This document shows positions 1 through 6,905 of a DNA stretch of 10,865 bases, in pieces (within the stretch, counting starts at the first letter, position 1; every line of letters begins with the position of its first letter). Source of the stretch: Ferrimicrobium sp. (GTDB lineage Bacteria; Actinomycetota; Acidimicrobiia; Acidimicrobiales; Acidimicrobiaceae). The stretch is taken from contig DAHXNM010000062.1 of assembly GCA_027365375.1 (NCBI GenBank), positions 1-10,865 of the forward strand, given 5' to 3'. The position numbers were made by a program, and so were the translations under genes. The notes beneath the pieces are model-generated. The model was given only the letters and a program-made list of their open reading frames with translations. It was not told the origin of the DNA and searched no databases.

Positions 1-249
1 ACTCCGCTCTATCGTTTGCAGTGCGTGGTCGCCATGCATGAACCGTGTCCCCAGTTTATGAAAGGAAAGTAAATTTGTCAATTCAGAATGTAAAGATGAT
101 TACAGTGCTACCGATTACCCGCTAGTATCGCTGATACCAAGGCGGGGGTGCTGAGGAAAAGGGGGGAACCTGGAAATGCGTTCTAGTTGGATCAAATTTG
201 CCGCTATCTCCGCTGCGAGCGTTATGTTATTGGCGGCGTGTGGCTCGAC
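1..249 (+). repeat. Duplicated upstream region plus signal-peptide codons, copy A
   Basis: This segment is about 95% identical to 2010-2257. It holds the whole upstream region of the first binding-protein gene, its ribosome binding site and codons 1-24, and identity collapses just after the lipobox cysteine. Differences I see are position 65, a cluster at 107-112, 130, about 144, a one-base indel in the G run near 161-166, and synonymous third-base changes in the signal peptide. The left end is cut by the window edge, so the repeat may extend further upstream. Confidence 0.93.
75..137 (+). promoter_or_regulatory. Possible promoter and operator-like dyad upstream of the first binding-protein gene
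   Basis: TTGTCA (75-80) is a fair -35 hexamer, but the best -10 at 17-bp spacing, GATTAC (98-103), matches consensus at only 3 of 6 positions, so the promoter call is weak. The dyad GTATC-GCT-GATAC lies at 125-137, about 40 bp before the start codon. In the second copy the arms are unchanged and only the centre differs (TCT). It could be a repressor site or a small leader hairpin. The conservation may simply reflect recent duplication. Confidence 0.35.
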
Positions 250-1999
250 TTCTTCTACGACGAAACCGACTTCAAGCACCAAGGGCGGTGTTGCCTACTA
301 TGCCGAGGCAGCCGGAGCAAATCCAAACTATATCTTCCCGCTCACGCCAGGAGCCGATTTTTCAATCGCCAACATATCCCAGTTCCAGATTCTGATGTAC
401 AGGCCACTCTACTTCTTTGGCAAGGGCAACAAAGCAGAGATTAATTACAATTTATCGATAGGTAATGCTCCGGTATACTCGAACAACGACAAAACTGTGA
501 CCGTTACGCTTAAGAAGTACATGTGGTCAGACGGTCAACCCGTCACGGCTCGCAACGTCATCTTTTGGATGAATCTTCTCAAAGCCAATAAGACGAGCTA
601 CGGAGCCTATGTTCCGGGCGTGTTCCCAGACAACGTTGTGTCCTACTCGGCACCCAACTCCTCTACCGTGGTTTTCCATCTGAACAGATCCTATAACCCT
701 GTATGGTTCACCTACAACGAGCTGAGCCAGATCACTCCGCTTCCGATTGCTTGGGACCGCACCTCCCTAAGCCAGCCAGCACCAAGTCCGACCGCACAGA
801 ACCTGCCTGACACAACCACTACTGGTGCCCAAGCGGTCTTCAAGCTCTTGAACTCCCAGGCTCAAGATCTCTCGACCTATGCCGCTAGCCCGATCTGGTC
901 AGTCGTTGATGGGCCATGGAAGTTAAAGAGCTTCACGACAGCAGGTAAAGCCGTCTTTGTGCCAAATACCAAATACCGCGGACCAGTCAAACCAAAACTT
1001 ACCCAATTTGTAGAACTACCGTTTACCTCGTCATCAGCCGAATTCAACGTGCTTCGCGCCGGCAATAATGCGATCACTTTTGGCTATCTTCCCACTACAA
1101 GTGTCAGCCAGAAATCCTATGTTCAGTCCATCGGCTATAAAGTCGAGCCCTGGATAGAGTTCGGTTTTTCATACTGGAACATGAATTTCAACAACCCCAC
1201 GTTTGGGCCGCTGTTCAGGCAACTCTACTTCCGCCAAGCATTGCAGCACTTGGTCGATCAACCTGCTTGGGTAAAGAGTTTTCTAAAGGGCTATGCAGTG
1301 CCGAACTACTCACCAGTTCCGGTACTGCCCAGTAATCCATTCGCCGATGCACAGTCGAAACAAAACCCCTACCCATACTCGATATCTTCAGCCAGAACTC
1401 TCCTGACCTCTCATGGGTTTAAGATGGTAAACGGAGTGATGACCTGCGAGAATCCGGGTAGTAGTCCAACGCAGTGTGGTGCAAGTGTCCCCAAGGGCCT
1501 TGCGCTCACAATCAACCTTGAGTACTACTCAGGAAGCAACTCGCTGAACGAGGAGATGACTGCTTACCAGTCGGCAGCGAAGCAGGCTGGAATCGATATA
1601 GTCCTGACTTCGGCTAATGGTAATACGGTCTTTGCCGATGAAGCTCCATGCACTCCGGCGCAGCCATCCTGCAAGTGGCAGATGATCTTAGCTGGCACAT
1701 GGGAATACAGCCCTGACAGCTACCCAACTGGGGGTGAGCTATTTGCCAGCGGTGCAGGTTCGAACTTTGGTAATTACGATAGTTCGACAGCCAACACGCT
1801 CATCGCCAACACGCATACTTCGTCAAACCCGACCGCCGCGCTGGATGCGTACCAGAACTTCATGACCAAACAGCTTCCAGATATCTATCGGCCGCTTCCC
1901 GATGCCTCTATCTCACTAATCTCAAACAAGCTTGGGGGAGTTACTCAGAACCCATACCTTAATCTGACTCCTGAGAACTGGTACTTTACCAAGTCATGA
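176..1999 (+). CDS. Peptide ABC transporter substrate-binding lipoprotein (SBP_bac_5 family), paralogue 1
   Basis: This is a 607-residue extracytoplasmic binding protein of the oligopeptide/dipeptide (OppA/DppA-binding) family, expected to capture peptides or similar solutes and hand them to an ABC permease. Residues 1-22 form a lipoprotein signal: basic start, hydrophobic stretch and lipobox L-A-A-C with Cys22 as the lipidation site. A Ser/Thr-rich linker follows. The family signature around residues 106-136 (W-S-D-G-Q-P-V-T-A-R-N-V) is clear. Two cysteine pairs, Cys424/Cys434 and Cys492/Cys499, are kept with identical spacing in the neighbouring paralogue and could form disulfides outside the membrane. 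A purine-rich run at about 153-168 serves as ribosome binding site. No permease or ATPase gene is nearby in the window, so the transporter partner is unknown. The substrate is inferred only from family and from the peptidase genes downstream. Confidence 0.93.
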   Translation: MRSSWIKFAAISAASVMLLAACGSTSSTTKPTSSTKGGVAYYAEAAGANPNYIFPLTPGADFSIANISQFQILMYRPLYFFGKGNKAEINYNLSIGNAPVYSNNDKTVTVTLKKYMWSDGQPVTARNVIFWMNLLKANKTSYGAYVPGVFPDNVVSYSAPNSSTVVFHLNRSYNPVWFTYNELSQITPLPIAWDRTSLSQPAPSPTAQNLPDTTTTGAQAVFKLLNSQAQDLSTYAASPIWSVVDGPWKLKSFTTAGKAVFVPNTKYRGPVKPKLTQFVELPFTSSSAEFNVLRAGNNAITFGYLPTTSVSQKSYVQSIGYKVEPWIEFGFSYWNMNFNNPTFGPLFRQLYFRQALQHLVDQPAWVKSFLKGYAVPNYSPVPVLPSNPFADAQSKQNPYPYSISSARTLLTSHGFKMVNGVMTCENPGSSPTQCGASVPKGLALTINLEYYSGSNSLNEEMTAYQSAAKQAGIDIVLTSANGNTVFADEAPCTPAQPSCKWQMILAGTWEYSPDSYPTGGELFASGAGSNFGNYDSSTANTLIANTHTSSNPTAALDAYQNFMTKQLPDIYRPLPDASISLISNKLGGVTQNPYLNLTPENWYFTKS

Positions 2000-2002
2000 G
2001 TA

Positions 2003-2014
2003 GGAGTCGACTCC
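2003..2014. repeat. 12-bp perfect palindrome at the duplication junction
   Basis: GGAGTCGACTCC is self-complementary with no loop. It starts 4 bases after the stop codon of the first binding-protein gene and straddles the visible left edge of the duplicated block, which begins at 2010. It has no T tract and is a poor terminator candidate. It may mark a recombination junction, a protein site, or be chance. Whether copy A has the same flank cannot be seen, because it would fall before base 1. Confidence 0.4.
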
Positions 2015-2257
2015 GCTCTATCGTTTGCAGTGCGTGGTCGCCATGCATGAACCGTGTCCCCAGTTTATGAAAGCAAAGTAAATTTGTCAATTCAGAATGT
2101 AAAGATGATTACAGTATTGTTGATTACCCGCTAGTATCTCTGATACCAAGGCAGGGGTGCTGAGGAAAAGGGGGAACCTGGAAATGCGTTCTAGTTGGAT
2201 CAAATTTGCGGCTATCTCCGCTGCGAGCGTTATGTTGTTGGCGGCGTGTGGGTCGAC
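2010..2257 (+). repeat. Duplicated upstream region plus signal-peptide codons, copy B
   Basis: This is the partner of 1-249. It covers all but the first few bases of the gap between the two binding-protein genes and continues through the lipobox codons of the second gene. The conserved dyad is at 2134-2146 (GTATC-TCT-GATAC). One G fewer in the G run after 2168 shifts the frame relative to copy A, so the run upstream of 2184 is not conserved as coding sequence. Confidence 0.93.
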
Positions 2258-4037
2258 CGCTTCGAGTTCGAACAACTCATCGTCATCTTCTTCGTCTGGT
2301 ACCACGAAGGTAAAGGGAGGTACTGCATACTTCGCAGAGCAGCCGTTGTCGCCACCGACGTACATCTTTCCGCTCATGAATGGGGCAAACGAATCGAACG
2401 TGAACCTGTATGAGTTCGACAACCTCATGTTCAGGAACCTCTACTTCTTTGGCAAGAATGGAAAGGCGGAGATCAACTACTCACAATCGCTTGCGAATGC
2501 ACCGGTCTACTCGAACAATGACAGGACGGTGACCATTCAGCTCAAGGGTTGGAAATGGTCGAACGGCGAGACTGTCGATGCACGTGATTTGGTATTCTGG
2601 ATGAACCTGCTAAAGGCGAATACCAGCCAGTGGTTCGATTACGTGCCAGGATACTTCCCTGACAACGTCGTCTCTTATAAGGCGACTGGGCCGCTTACCT
2701 TTGTGATGCAGCTGAACAAGTCCTACAGCCCAGCCTGGTTCACCTATAACGAACTCTCTCAGCTGGTTCCGTTGCCACTAGCCTGGGACAAGACCTCGGC
2801 GGGTGCGCCTACTCCTAGCGCGACCAGCACTAGCGCGCCGGATTTGACGACCTCTGGGGCCAAAGCGGTCTATTCGTTCTTGAACTCAGCTTCGACCAGT
2901 CTCTCGACTTATGCCACTAATCCACTCTGGCAGGTGGTCGACGGCCCATGGCGATTGACCAGCTTTACCACCCAGGGTAAGGCGGTCTTCGTGCCCAACA
3001 CCAAGTACTCGGGGTCGCCAAAGCCGACGCTGTCTCAGTTTGTCGAGTTGCCGTTTAGCTCCGACTCTGCTGAGTTCAACGTGTTGAGCTCGAGCAAGAG
3101 TATCAGTTATGGCTATCTACCGGTTAGCGACCTGCCACAGAAGTCTAGGGTTACCGGCGAAGGCTATAACTTCGTGCCTTGGCAGATCTTCGGCTTCAAC
3201 TACATGCCAATCAACTTCAACAACCCGACTGTAGGTCCGATCTTCAAGCAGCTCTATGTCCGTCAAGCGCTCGAAGAGCTGGTTGACCAGCCGCAGTGGA
3301 TCAGTACCTTCCTGAAGGGTTATGGAACCCCCTCCTACTCACCGGTCCCAACGGTGCCATCTAACCCGTTTGCCGACTCCGTCTCTAAGACCGTCCAGTA
3401 TCCGTACTCGCCGACTAATGCCAAGAAGCTGCTTACCTCGCATGGTTGGAAGATGGTCGGTGGCGTCATGACCTGCGTAACCGTGGGCAGTGGAGCCAAC
3501 GCTTGCGGCTCTGGTGTCAAAGCCGGCCAGACGATGAACTTCACTCTCAAGTACATCTCTGGGCTCACCTCAGCGACCGAGGAGATGACCGCCTTCCAGT
3601 CAGCGGCTGCGCAAGCGGGCATCAAGATCACCCTCAGCCAAGCTCCGTTTGCCGGTGTGATCAGCTACTCTGCCGCCTGTACTCCGTCTCAGGCTGCCTG
3701 TTCATGGGAGATGGCCAACTGGGGCGGTGGCTGGAGCTACTCGCCTGACTACTACCCATCCGGTGAGACCCTCTTCGCAGCTGGGGCTGGTTCCAACGAC
3801 GGCAGTTATAGCTCTTCGACGGCCAACACCTTGATCGGAGCTACCTTGACCTCCTCAGGTACACAGGCGCAGTCGGCACTCAACGCCTATCAGAACTATA
3901 TGGCCAAGAACCTTCCGGTGATTTACCAGCCTGCTACTGATGTGCAGCTCTCGGAGATCGCTACCAACCTCCATGGTGTGACTCCACAGAGCCCGTACGA
4001 GTACCTCACACCCGAGGATTGGTACTTCACGAAGTAG
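2184..4037 (+). CDS. Peptide ABC transporter substrate-binding lipoprotein (SBP_bac_5 family), paralogue 2
   Basis: This 617-residue lipoprotein is a paralogue of the preceding gene and has the same presumed role of capturing peptides outside the membrane. The signal peptide is identical in amino acids (lipobox L-A-A-C, Cys22). The linker after it is longer and almost pure Ser/Asn (about residues 26-40), and the mature part is clearly homologous but widely diverged. The W-S-N-G-E-T-V-D-A-R-D signature follows the same layout. Cysteine pairs Cys431/Cys441 and Cys499/Cys506 keep the 10- and 7-residue spacings of paralogue 1. An in-frame GTG at 2157 would add nine residues, but the one-base indel in copy A puts that extension out of frame there, so ATG 2184 is the supported start. 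By eye, codon choice is more GC-rich and regular than in paralogue 1. The two proteins may bind different ligands through one shared transporter. Confidence 0.93.
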   Translation: MRSSWIKFAAISAASVMLLAACGSTASSSNNSSSSSSSGTTKVKGGTAYFAEQPLSPPTYIFPLMNGANESNVNLYEFDNLMFRNLYFFGKNGKAEINYSQSLANAPVYSNNDRTVTIQLKGWKWSNGETVDARDLVFWMNLLKANTSQWFDYVPGYFPDNVVSYKATGPLTFVMQLNKSYSPAWFTYNELSQLVPLPLAWDKTSAGAPTPSATSTSAPDLTTSGAKAVYSFLNSASTSLSTYATNPLWQVVDGPWRLTSFTTQGKAVFVPNTKYSGSPKPTLSQFVELPFSSDSAEFNVLSSSKSISYGYLPVSDLPQKSRVTGEGYNFVPWQIFGFNYMPINFNNPTVGPIFKQLYVRQALEELVDQPQWISTFLKGYGTPSYSPVPTVPSNPFADSVSKTVQYPYSPTNAKKLLTSHGWKMVGGVMTCVTVGSGANACGSGVKAGQTMNFTLKYISGLTSATEEMTAFQSAAAQAGIKITLSQAPFAGVISYSAACTPSQAACSWEMANWGGGWSYSPDYYPSGETLFAAGAGSNDGSYSSSTANTLIGATLTSSGTQAQSALNAYQNYMAKNLPVIYQPATDVQLSEIATNLHGVTPQSPYEYLTPEDWYFTK

Positions 4038-4074
4038 GTGCATGGTTGGTTAGAGTTTGATGTGAGTACGAATT

Positions 4075-4107
4075 GACGCCTCTGGGTCTTCGTGACCTGG
4101 AGGCGTC
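4075..4107 (+). terminator. Strong hairpin after the second binding-protein gene
   Basis: Left arm GACGCCTCTGGGTC (4075-4088) pairs with right arm GACCTGGAGGCGTC (4094-4107) around the loop TTCGT. That gives 14 consecutive pairs, two of them G-U. It begins 37 bases after the stop codon. No U tract follows, a common arrangement in actinobacterial terminators, so this is either an intrinsic terminator of that kind or an mRNA 3'-end stabiliser. It argues that a TTG at 4073 is not the start of the next gene. Confidence 0.65.
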
Positions 4108-4141
4108 TGGGTGTCGAGAAAGGAATGAGCAGATAGTGTTG

Positions 4142-5047
4142 ATGATTGCGAGTGCCAATGGAGCCATTGGAATCGATGGGGTGTGGGCTGATGTCGAGGG
4201 TGGGCTAGATCCAATTACCGTCGTTGAGCGCGCTGCTTGGTTCGTCGAGGATAATCTCGATGACCATAGCGTCGGGACTGGAGGACTGCCGAACCTAGAG
4301 GGAGTCGTTGAGCTCGATGCCTCCATCATGGACGGCAACTCGCGTCGCGCTGGTTGCGTGGCTGGGCTAGCTGGCTATCGCCACCCGATCTCGGTCGCTC
4401 GTGCGGTGATGGAACGTTCACCTCACGTACTGCTAGTCGGGGAGGGAGCCGCCAAGTTCGCCCACGAAGTTGGCGCCGAAGGGGCCGACCTTCTCACCGA
4501 TTCAGCCAAATCCATCTGGGAGCATGCGGTAAAACAACTCGATCCGGGAGAGGCAGCGGACCCACTCACCCGAGTGATGGCGCTTACTACCGATCCGGAG
4601 AAGGCAGCTGGGACCGTGAACTTCCTCTACCTCGCCGACGATGGTTCGATGGCCTCATCAGTTTCGACGAGTGGTTGGGCATGGAAGTGGCCTGGCCGAG
4701 CGGGTGACTCTCCGGTTATCGGAGCTGGCAACTACTGTGATTCGCGCTATGGAGCGGCCGCCTGCACCGGTTTCGGTGAACTCTCCATCCGTGCCTCTAC
4801 GGCTCGGATGGTGGTGCGCTATCTAGCTGACGGATTGAGTCCAGAGGATGCAGGCATCGCCGCCATTCGCGATCTTGAAGATCTCGTTGACTCCTCCAAC
4901 AATTTCATAATGCACATCGTCATTTTGGGGGCAGATGGACGACACGCCGCCGTCTCTACCAAGGCAGAGACTATGTACGCAGTTCGAGAGACGGACTCTG
5001 ACGGCGCCAAGCTCGTTCCTCGGACCTACGTTCCGATCGAGGGTTAA
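4142..5047 (+). CDS. Ntn-hydrolase asparaginase / isoaspartyl peptidase / glycosylasparaginase family (peptidase T2)
   Basis: This 301-residue cytoplasmic N-terminal-nucleophile hydrolase is made as a precursor that cuts itself before a threonine to form alpha and beta subunits. Family members hydrolyse L-asparagine, beta-aspartyl (isoaspartyl) peptides or GlcNAc-asparagine. The cleavage site is Gly157-Thr158. By spacing to the E. coli isoaspartyl peptidase as I remember it (Thr179, Thr197, Arg207, Asp210, Thr230, Gly231), the matching residues are Thr158, Thr176, Arg186, Asp189, Thr209 and Gly210, all present. The blocks G-G-L-P-N, E-L-D-A-S-I-M-D-G and R-H-P-I-S-V-A-R-A-V are typical. ATG 4142 fits the family N-terminus; GTG 4136 is an alternative with better spacing from AGAAAGGA (4117-4124). 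A longer version from TTG 4073 would run through the upstream hairpin and is unlikely. The exact substrate among the three family options is not decided by sequence. Confidence 0.9.
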   Translation: MIASANGAIGIDGVWADVEGGLDPITVVERAAWFVEDNLDDHSVGTGGLPNLEGVVELDASIMDGNSRRAGCVAGLAGYRHPISVARAVMERSPHVLLVGEGAAKFAHEVGAEGADLLTDSAKSIWEHAVKQLDPGEAADPLTRVMALTTDPEKAAGTVNFLYLADDGSMASSVSTSGWAWKWPGRAGDSPVIGAGNYCDSRYGAAACTGFGELSIRASTARMVVRYLADGLSPEDAGIAAIRDLEDLVDSSNNFIMHIVILGADGRHAAVSTKAETMYAVRETDSDGAKLVPRTYVPIEG

Positions 5048-5050
5048 GCG

Positions 5051-5095
5051 TCTCGAGGAGCCGTTGGTTGGCGAATGCTTCGCCAAACCTCGAGA
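5051..5095 (+). terminator. Compound hairpin between asparaginase and D-aminopeptidase genes
   Basis: There are two nested perfect stems. The outer arms are TCTCGAGG (5051-5058) and CCTCGAGA (5088-5095). The inner arms are TTGGCGAA (5068-5075) and TTCGCCAA (5079-5086), around the loop TGC. The internal loop is asymmetric, 9 nt on the left and 1 nt on the right. It begins 3 bases after the asparaginase stop codon and no U tract follows. It may be a partial terminator or an mRNA processing or stability element setting the ratio of the two gene products. The DppA-type gene begins 46 bases later with its own strong ribosome binding site. Confidence 0.6.
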
Positions 5096-5141
5096 GCGAT
5101 GGTTCATAGCGAGCAGTGAAAAGAGAAAGGGAGGATACGAA

Positions 5142-5969
5142 GTGAAGGTTTATATCAGCTTTGACATGGAGGGGATCTCAGGAATCGTCGACTGGGATCA
5201 GTGTACCGGAAACGGTCCTGCGGTAGCGATGGGACAGGAGCTCACCCTCGCCGAGATCAACGCCGCCATCGATGGCGCCCTGAAGGCTGGAGCGACTGAG
5301 TTCGTCGTCAATGACGCCCACTACCGTATGCAGAACCTCGATCCGAGACTGCTGCATGGGGATGCTACCTATATCTCTGGAGCGCATAAGCCGGGTTACA
5401 TGATGGAGGGTCTGACCGCTGAGTTCGATGTCATCTTCTTTATTGGGTACCACGGCAGTATATCCGGTGTGGCTTCGGTGATGTCACACAGTTATAATCC
5501 TGCGGTCTTCACTGAACTGAGGGTGAATGACGTCGAGGTCGGAGAGAGTGGCGTGAATGCTCTCGTAGCGCTTGGCCATCGGGTGCCGATTGGGCTCATC
5601 AGTGGTGATCGTGCTACTGCCCTACAGGCGCAACCTCTCATGAAGCAGGCGATCATGGTGCAGGTGAAGGAGTCGATAACTAGGTTCGCCGCCGCTAACC
5701 TTCATCCTCACGTTGCTCACAAACTGGTGGCCGATGCGGCCGAACGAGCCGTCGAGGCTGCCAAGGGCATCGATCTTCCCGCGATCGACCTCCCGGCGAC
5801 GATCTCGATGTCGTTTCAAACCGCAGACCAGGCGGAGCTAGCTAGTTGGATTGCAGGAGTAGAGCGTACCGATGTTAGAGCGTGTGCGATCAAGGGTGAG
5901 GATCCTCTGGCTCTCTACCGGGCCTTCGTTGGGGTGTGTTATCTGACCCGTCAGGCACAAGGTCGATAG
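5142..5969 (+). CDS. M55 family zinc D-aminopeptidase (DppA-type)
   Basis: This 275-residue cytoplasmic metallopeptidase is almost the length of Bacillus subtilis DppA, the D-amino-acid-specific aminopeptidase that forms decameric rings. The residues known in that family as zinc ligands and catalytic histidine can be placed: Asp8 and Glu10 (in F-D-M-E-G), His60 (N-D-A-H), His104 (I-G-Y-H), His116 (M-S-H-S) and Glu135 (V-G-E-S-G). The GTG start at 5142 is chosen because AGGGAGGA (5128-5135) sits 6 bases before it and because translation from it opens directly with the family's N-terminal strand. In-frame codons further upstream overlap the end of the asparaginase gene in another frame. The deacylase gene starts 3 bases after the stop, so the two are co-transcribed. 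The family role is release of N-terminal D-residues from short peptides, for example from cell-wall material; the substrate here is inferred. Confidence 0.93.
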   Translation: MKVYISFDMEGISGIVDWDQCTGNGPAVAMGQELTLAEINAAIDGALKAGATEFVVNDAHYRMQNLDPRLLHGDATYISGAHKPGYMMEGLTAEFDVIFFIGYHGSISGVASVMSHSYNPAVFTELRVNDVEVGESGVNALVALGHRVPIGLISGDRATALQAQPLMKQAIMVQVKESITRFAAANLHPHVAHKLVADAAERAVEAAKGIDLPAIDLPATISMSFQTADQAELASWIAGVERTDVRACAIKGEDPLALYRAFVGVCYLTRQAQGR

Positions 5970-5972
5970 ATC

Positions 5973-6905
5973 ATGGAACGGCGATTTCTCCACAGCGATA
6001 TCTCCTCGATTGCCCACCTGCAGATCCCATATGTTGAGCTTCACGGAGCCAAGGATGGGCCTACGCTCACGCTGGTGGCCGGAGTGCATGGGTGTGAGTA
6101 CACCTCACAACAGGCGGTGCGAACCTTTGTGAACGGCCTCGATCGCTCTCGTTTGGGTGGACGGATTAGGGCGGTTCCCACTCTAAATCTTGATTCGTTC
6201 TATGAACGCAGCCCGTTCGTCTCTCCGCGTGATCAGAAGAATCTCAACCGTTGCTTCCCAGGCGATCCAGAGGGGAGCTACTCGGATGCGCTCGCCTACT
6301 TTGTGACCGAGGAGTTAATCAAGGGATCGGACTACTTCATCGATCTTCACGCTGGAGACATGGTAGAGGATCTCTTCCGCTTTACCATATATGACGACTC
6401 TCCGGTACAGGATGAGTCTCGTCAACTTGCGGATGCCTACGGTTTTCCGTTCTCTATTCATCAACCTACACTGGATCCAGCGGTGACTGGTGCCACCTCT
6501 CAAATAGCTGGTGGACTTGGTATACCCTCGATTATCGCCGAGTCTGGTGGACGAGGTCTGGTCGAGTCCGAGGCGATCGAACATCACCTTCGGGGTTTGG
6601 CGCGCACCGTCGCTTACTTGGGGATGTACGAGCCAGATGGGGCGATCGAGCCAGATCTACCCGTTCGTCATCTCCATCGCTTTGTCTGGCTCCGCTCCGG
6701 TCAACAAGGCTGGTGGGCGCCCTCGGTCAAGGTGGGAGACGACATTCACGCCGGCGATGTGGTAGGTGTGGTCAGCGACCTCTTCGGGGAGACGCTCGAG
6801 GAGATCACCACCCCAGTCGATGGAGTCCCGGTCTTCTTGACCTCCTCGCCGGCGATGAAGGCCGACGGGTTGGTGATCGGGATCGCCGCTGATGAGGAGC
6901 GCTAG
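5973..6905 (+). CDS. Succinylglutamate desuccinylase / aspartoacylase family zinc deacylase (M14-like)
   Basis: This 310-residue protein has the carboxypeptidase-like zinc fold used by aspartoacylases and succinylglutamate desuccinylases, which hydrolyse the amide bond of N-acyl amino acids. The metal site is visible as His39-x-x-Glu42 (G-V-H-G-C-E) and His126 (D-L-H-A-G-D). The motif K-N-L-N-R-C-F-P-G (residues 89-97) supplies the conserved substrate-carboxylate contacts, and Glu190 (A-E-S-G-G) is placed as the general base. The C-terminal part (about 225-310) is a beta-rich, biotinyl/lipoyl-like domain common in this family. ATG 5973 lies 3 bases after the M55 stop codon, suggesting translational coupling. 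Beside a peptidase and an asparaginase-type hydrolase, it may remove an acyl group from imported peptides or released amino acids; the acyl group is unknown. Its TAG stop shares CTAG with the convergent acetyltransferase gene. Confidence 0.9.
   Translation: MERRFLHSDISSIAHLQIPYVELHGAKDGPTLTLVAGVHGCEYTSQQAVRTFVNGLDRSRLGGRIRAVPTLNLDSFYERSPFVSPRDQKNLNRCFPGDPEGSYSDALAYFVTEELIKGSDYFIDLHAGDMVEDLFRFTIYDDSPVQDESRQLADAYGFPFSIHQPTLDPAVTGATSQIAGGLGIPSIIAESGGRGLVESEAIEHHLRGLARTVAYLGMYEPDGAIEPDLPVRHLHRFVWLRSGQQGWWAPSVKVGDDIHAGDVVGVVSDLFGETLEEITTPVDGVPVFLTSSPAMKADGLVIGIAADEER

Noticed and set aside
138..178. Thiamine- or cyclic-di-AMP-riboswitch-like words (GGGGTGCTGAG, GAACCTG) before the first binding-protein gene
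   Set aside because: Only short fragments match. The remaining conserved core elements and stems are missing, and the sequence overlaps the ribosome binding site.
2157..2183. In-frame GTG extension adding nine residues to the second binding protein
   Set aside because: The duplicated copy has one extra G in this stretch, which breaks the frame, while the peptide from ATG 2184 is identical in both copies.
3335..3631. Antisense open frames inside the binding-protein genes
   Set aside because: They mirror the codon structure of the real genes, have no ribosome binding sites and resemble no family.
4073..4141. TTG start giving the asparaginase-type protein 23 more residues
   Set aside because: The extension runs through a 14-bp hairpin and does not resemble the family N-terminus; the family pattern begins at 4142.
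4935..5141. N-terminal extension of the M55 peptidase
   Set aside because: It overlaps the asparaginase gene in another frame and crosses the compound hairpin; GTG 5142 has an ideal ribosome binding site and gives the usual family length.
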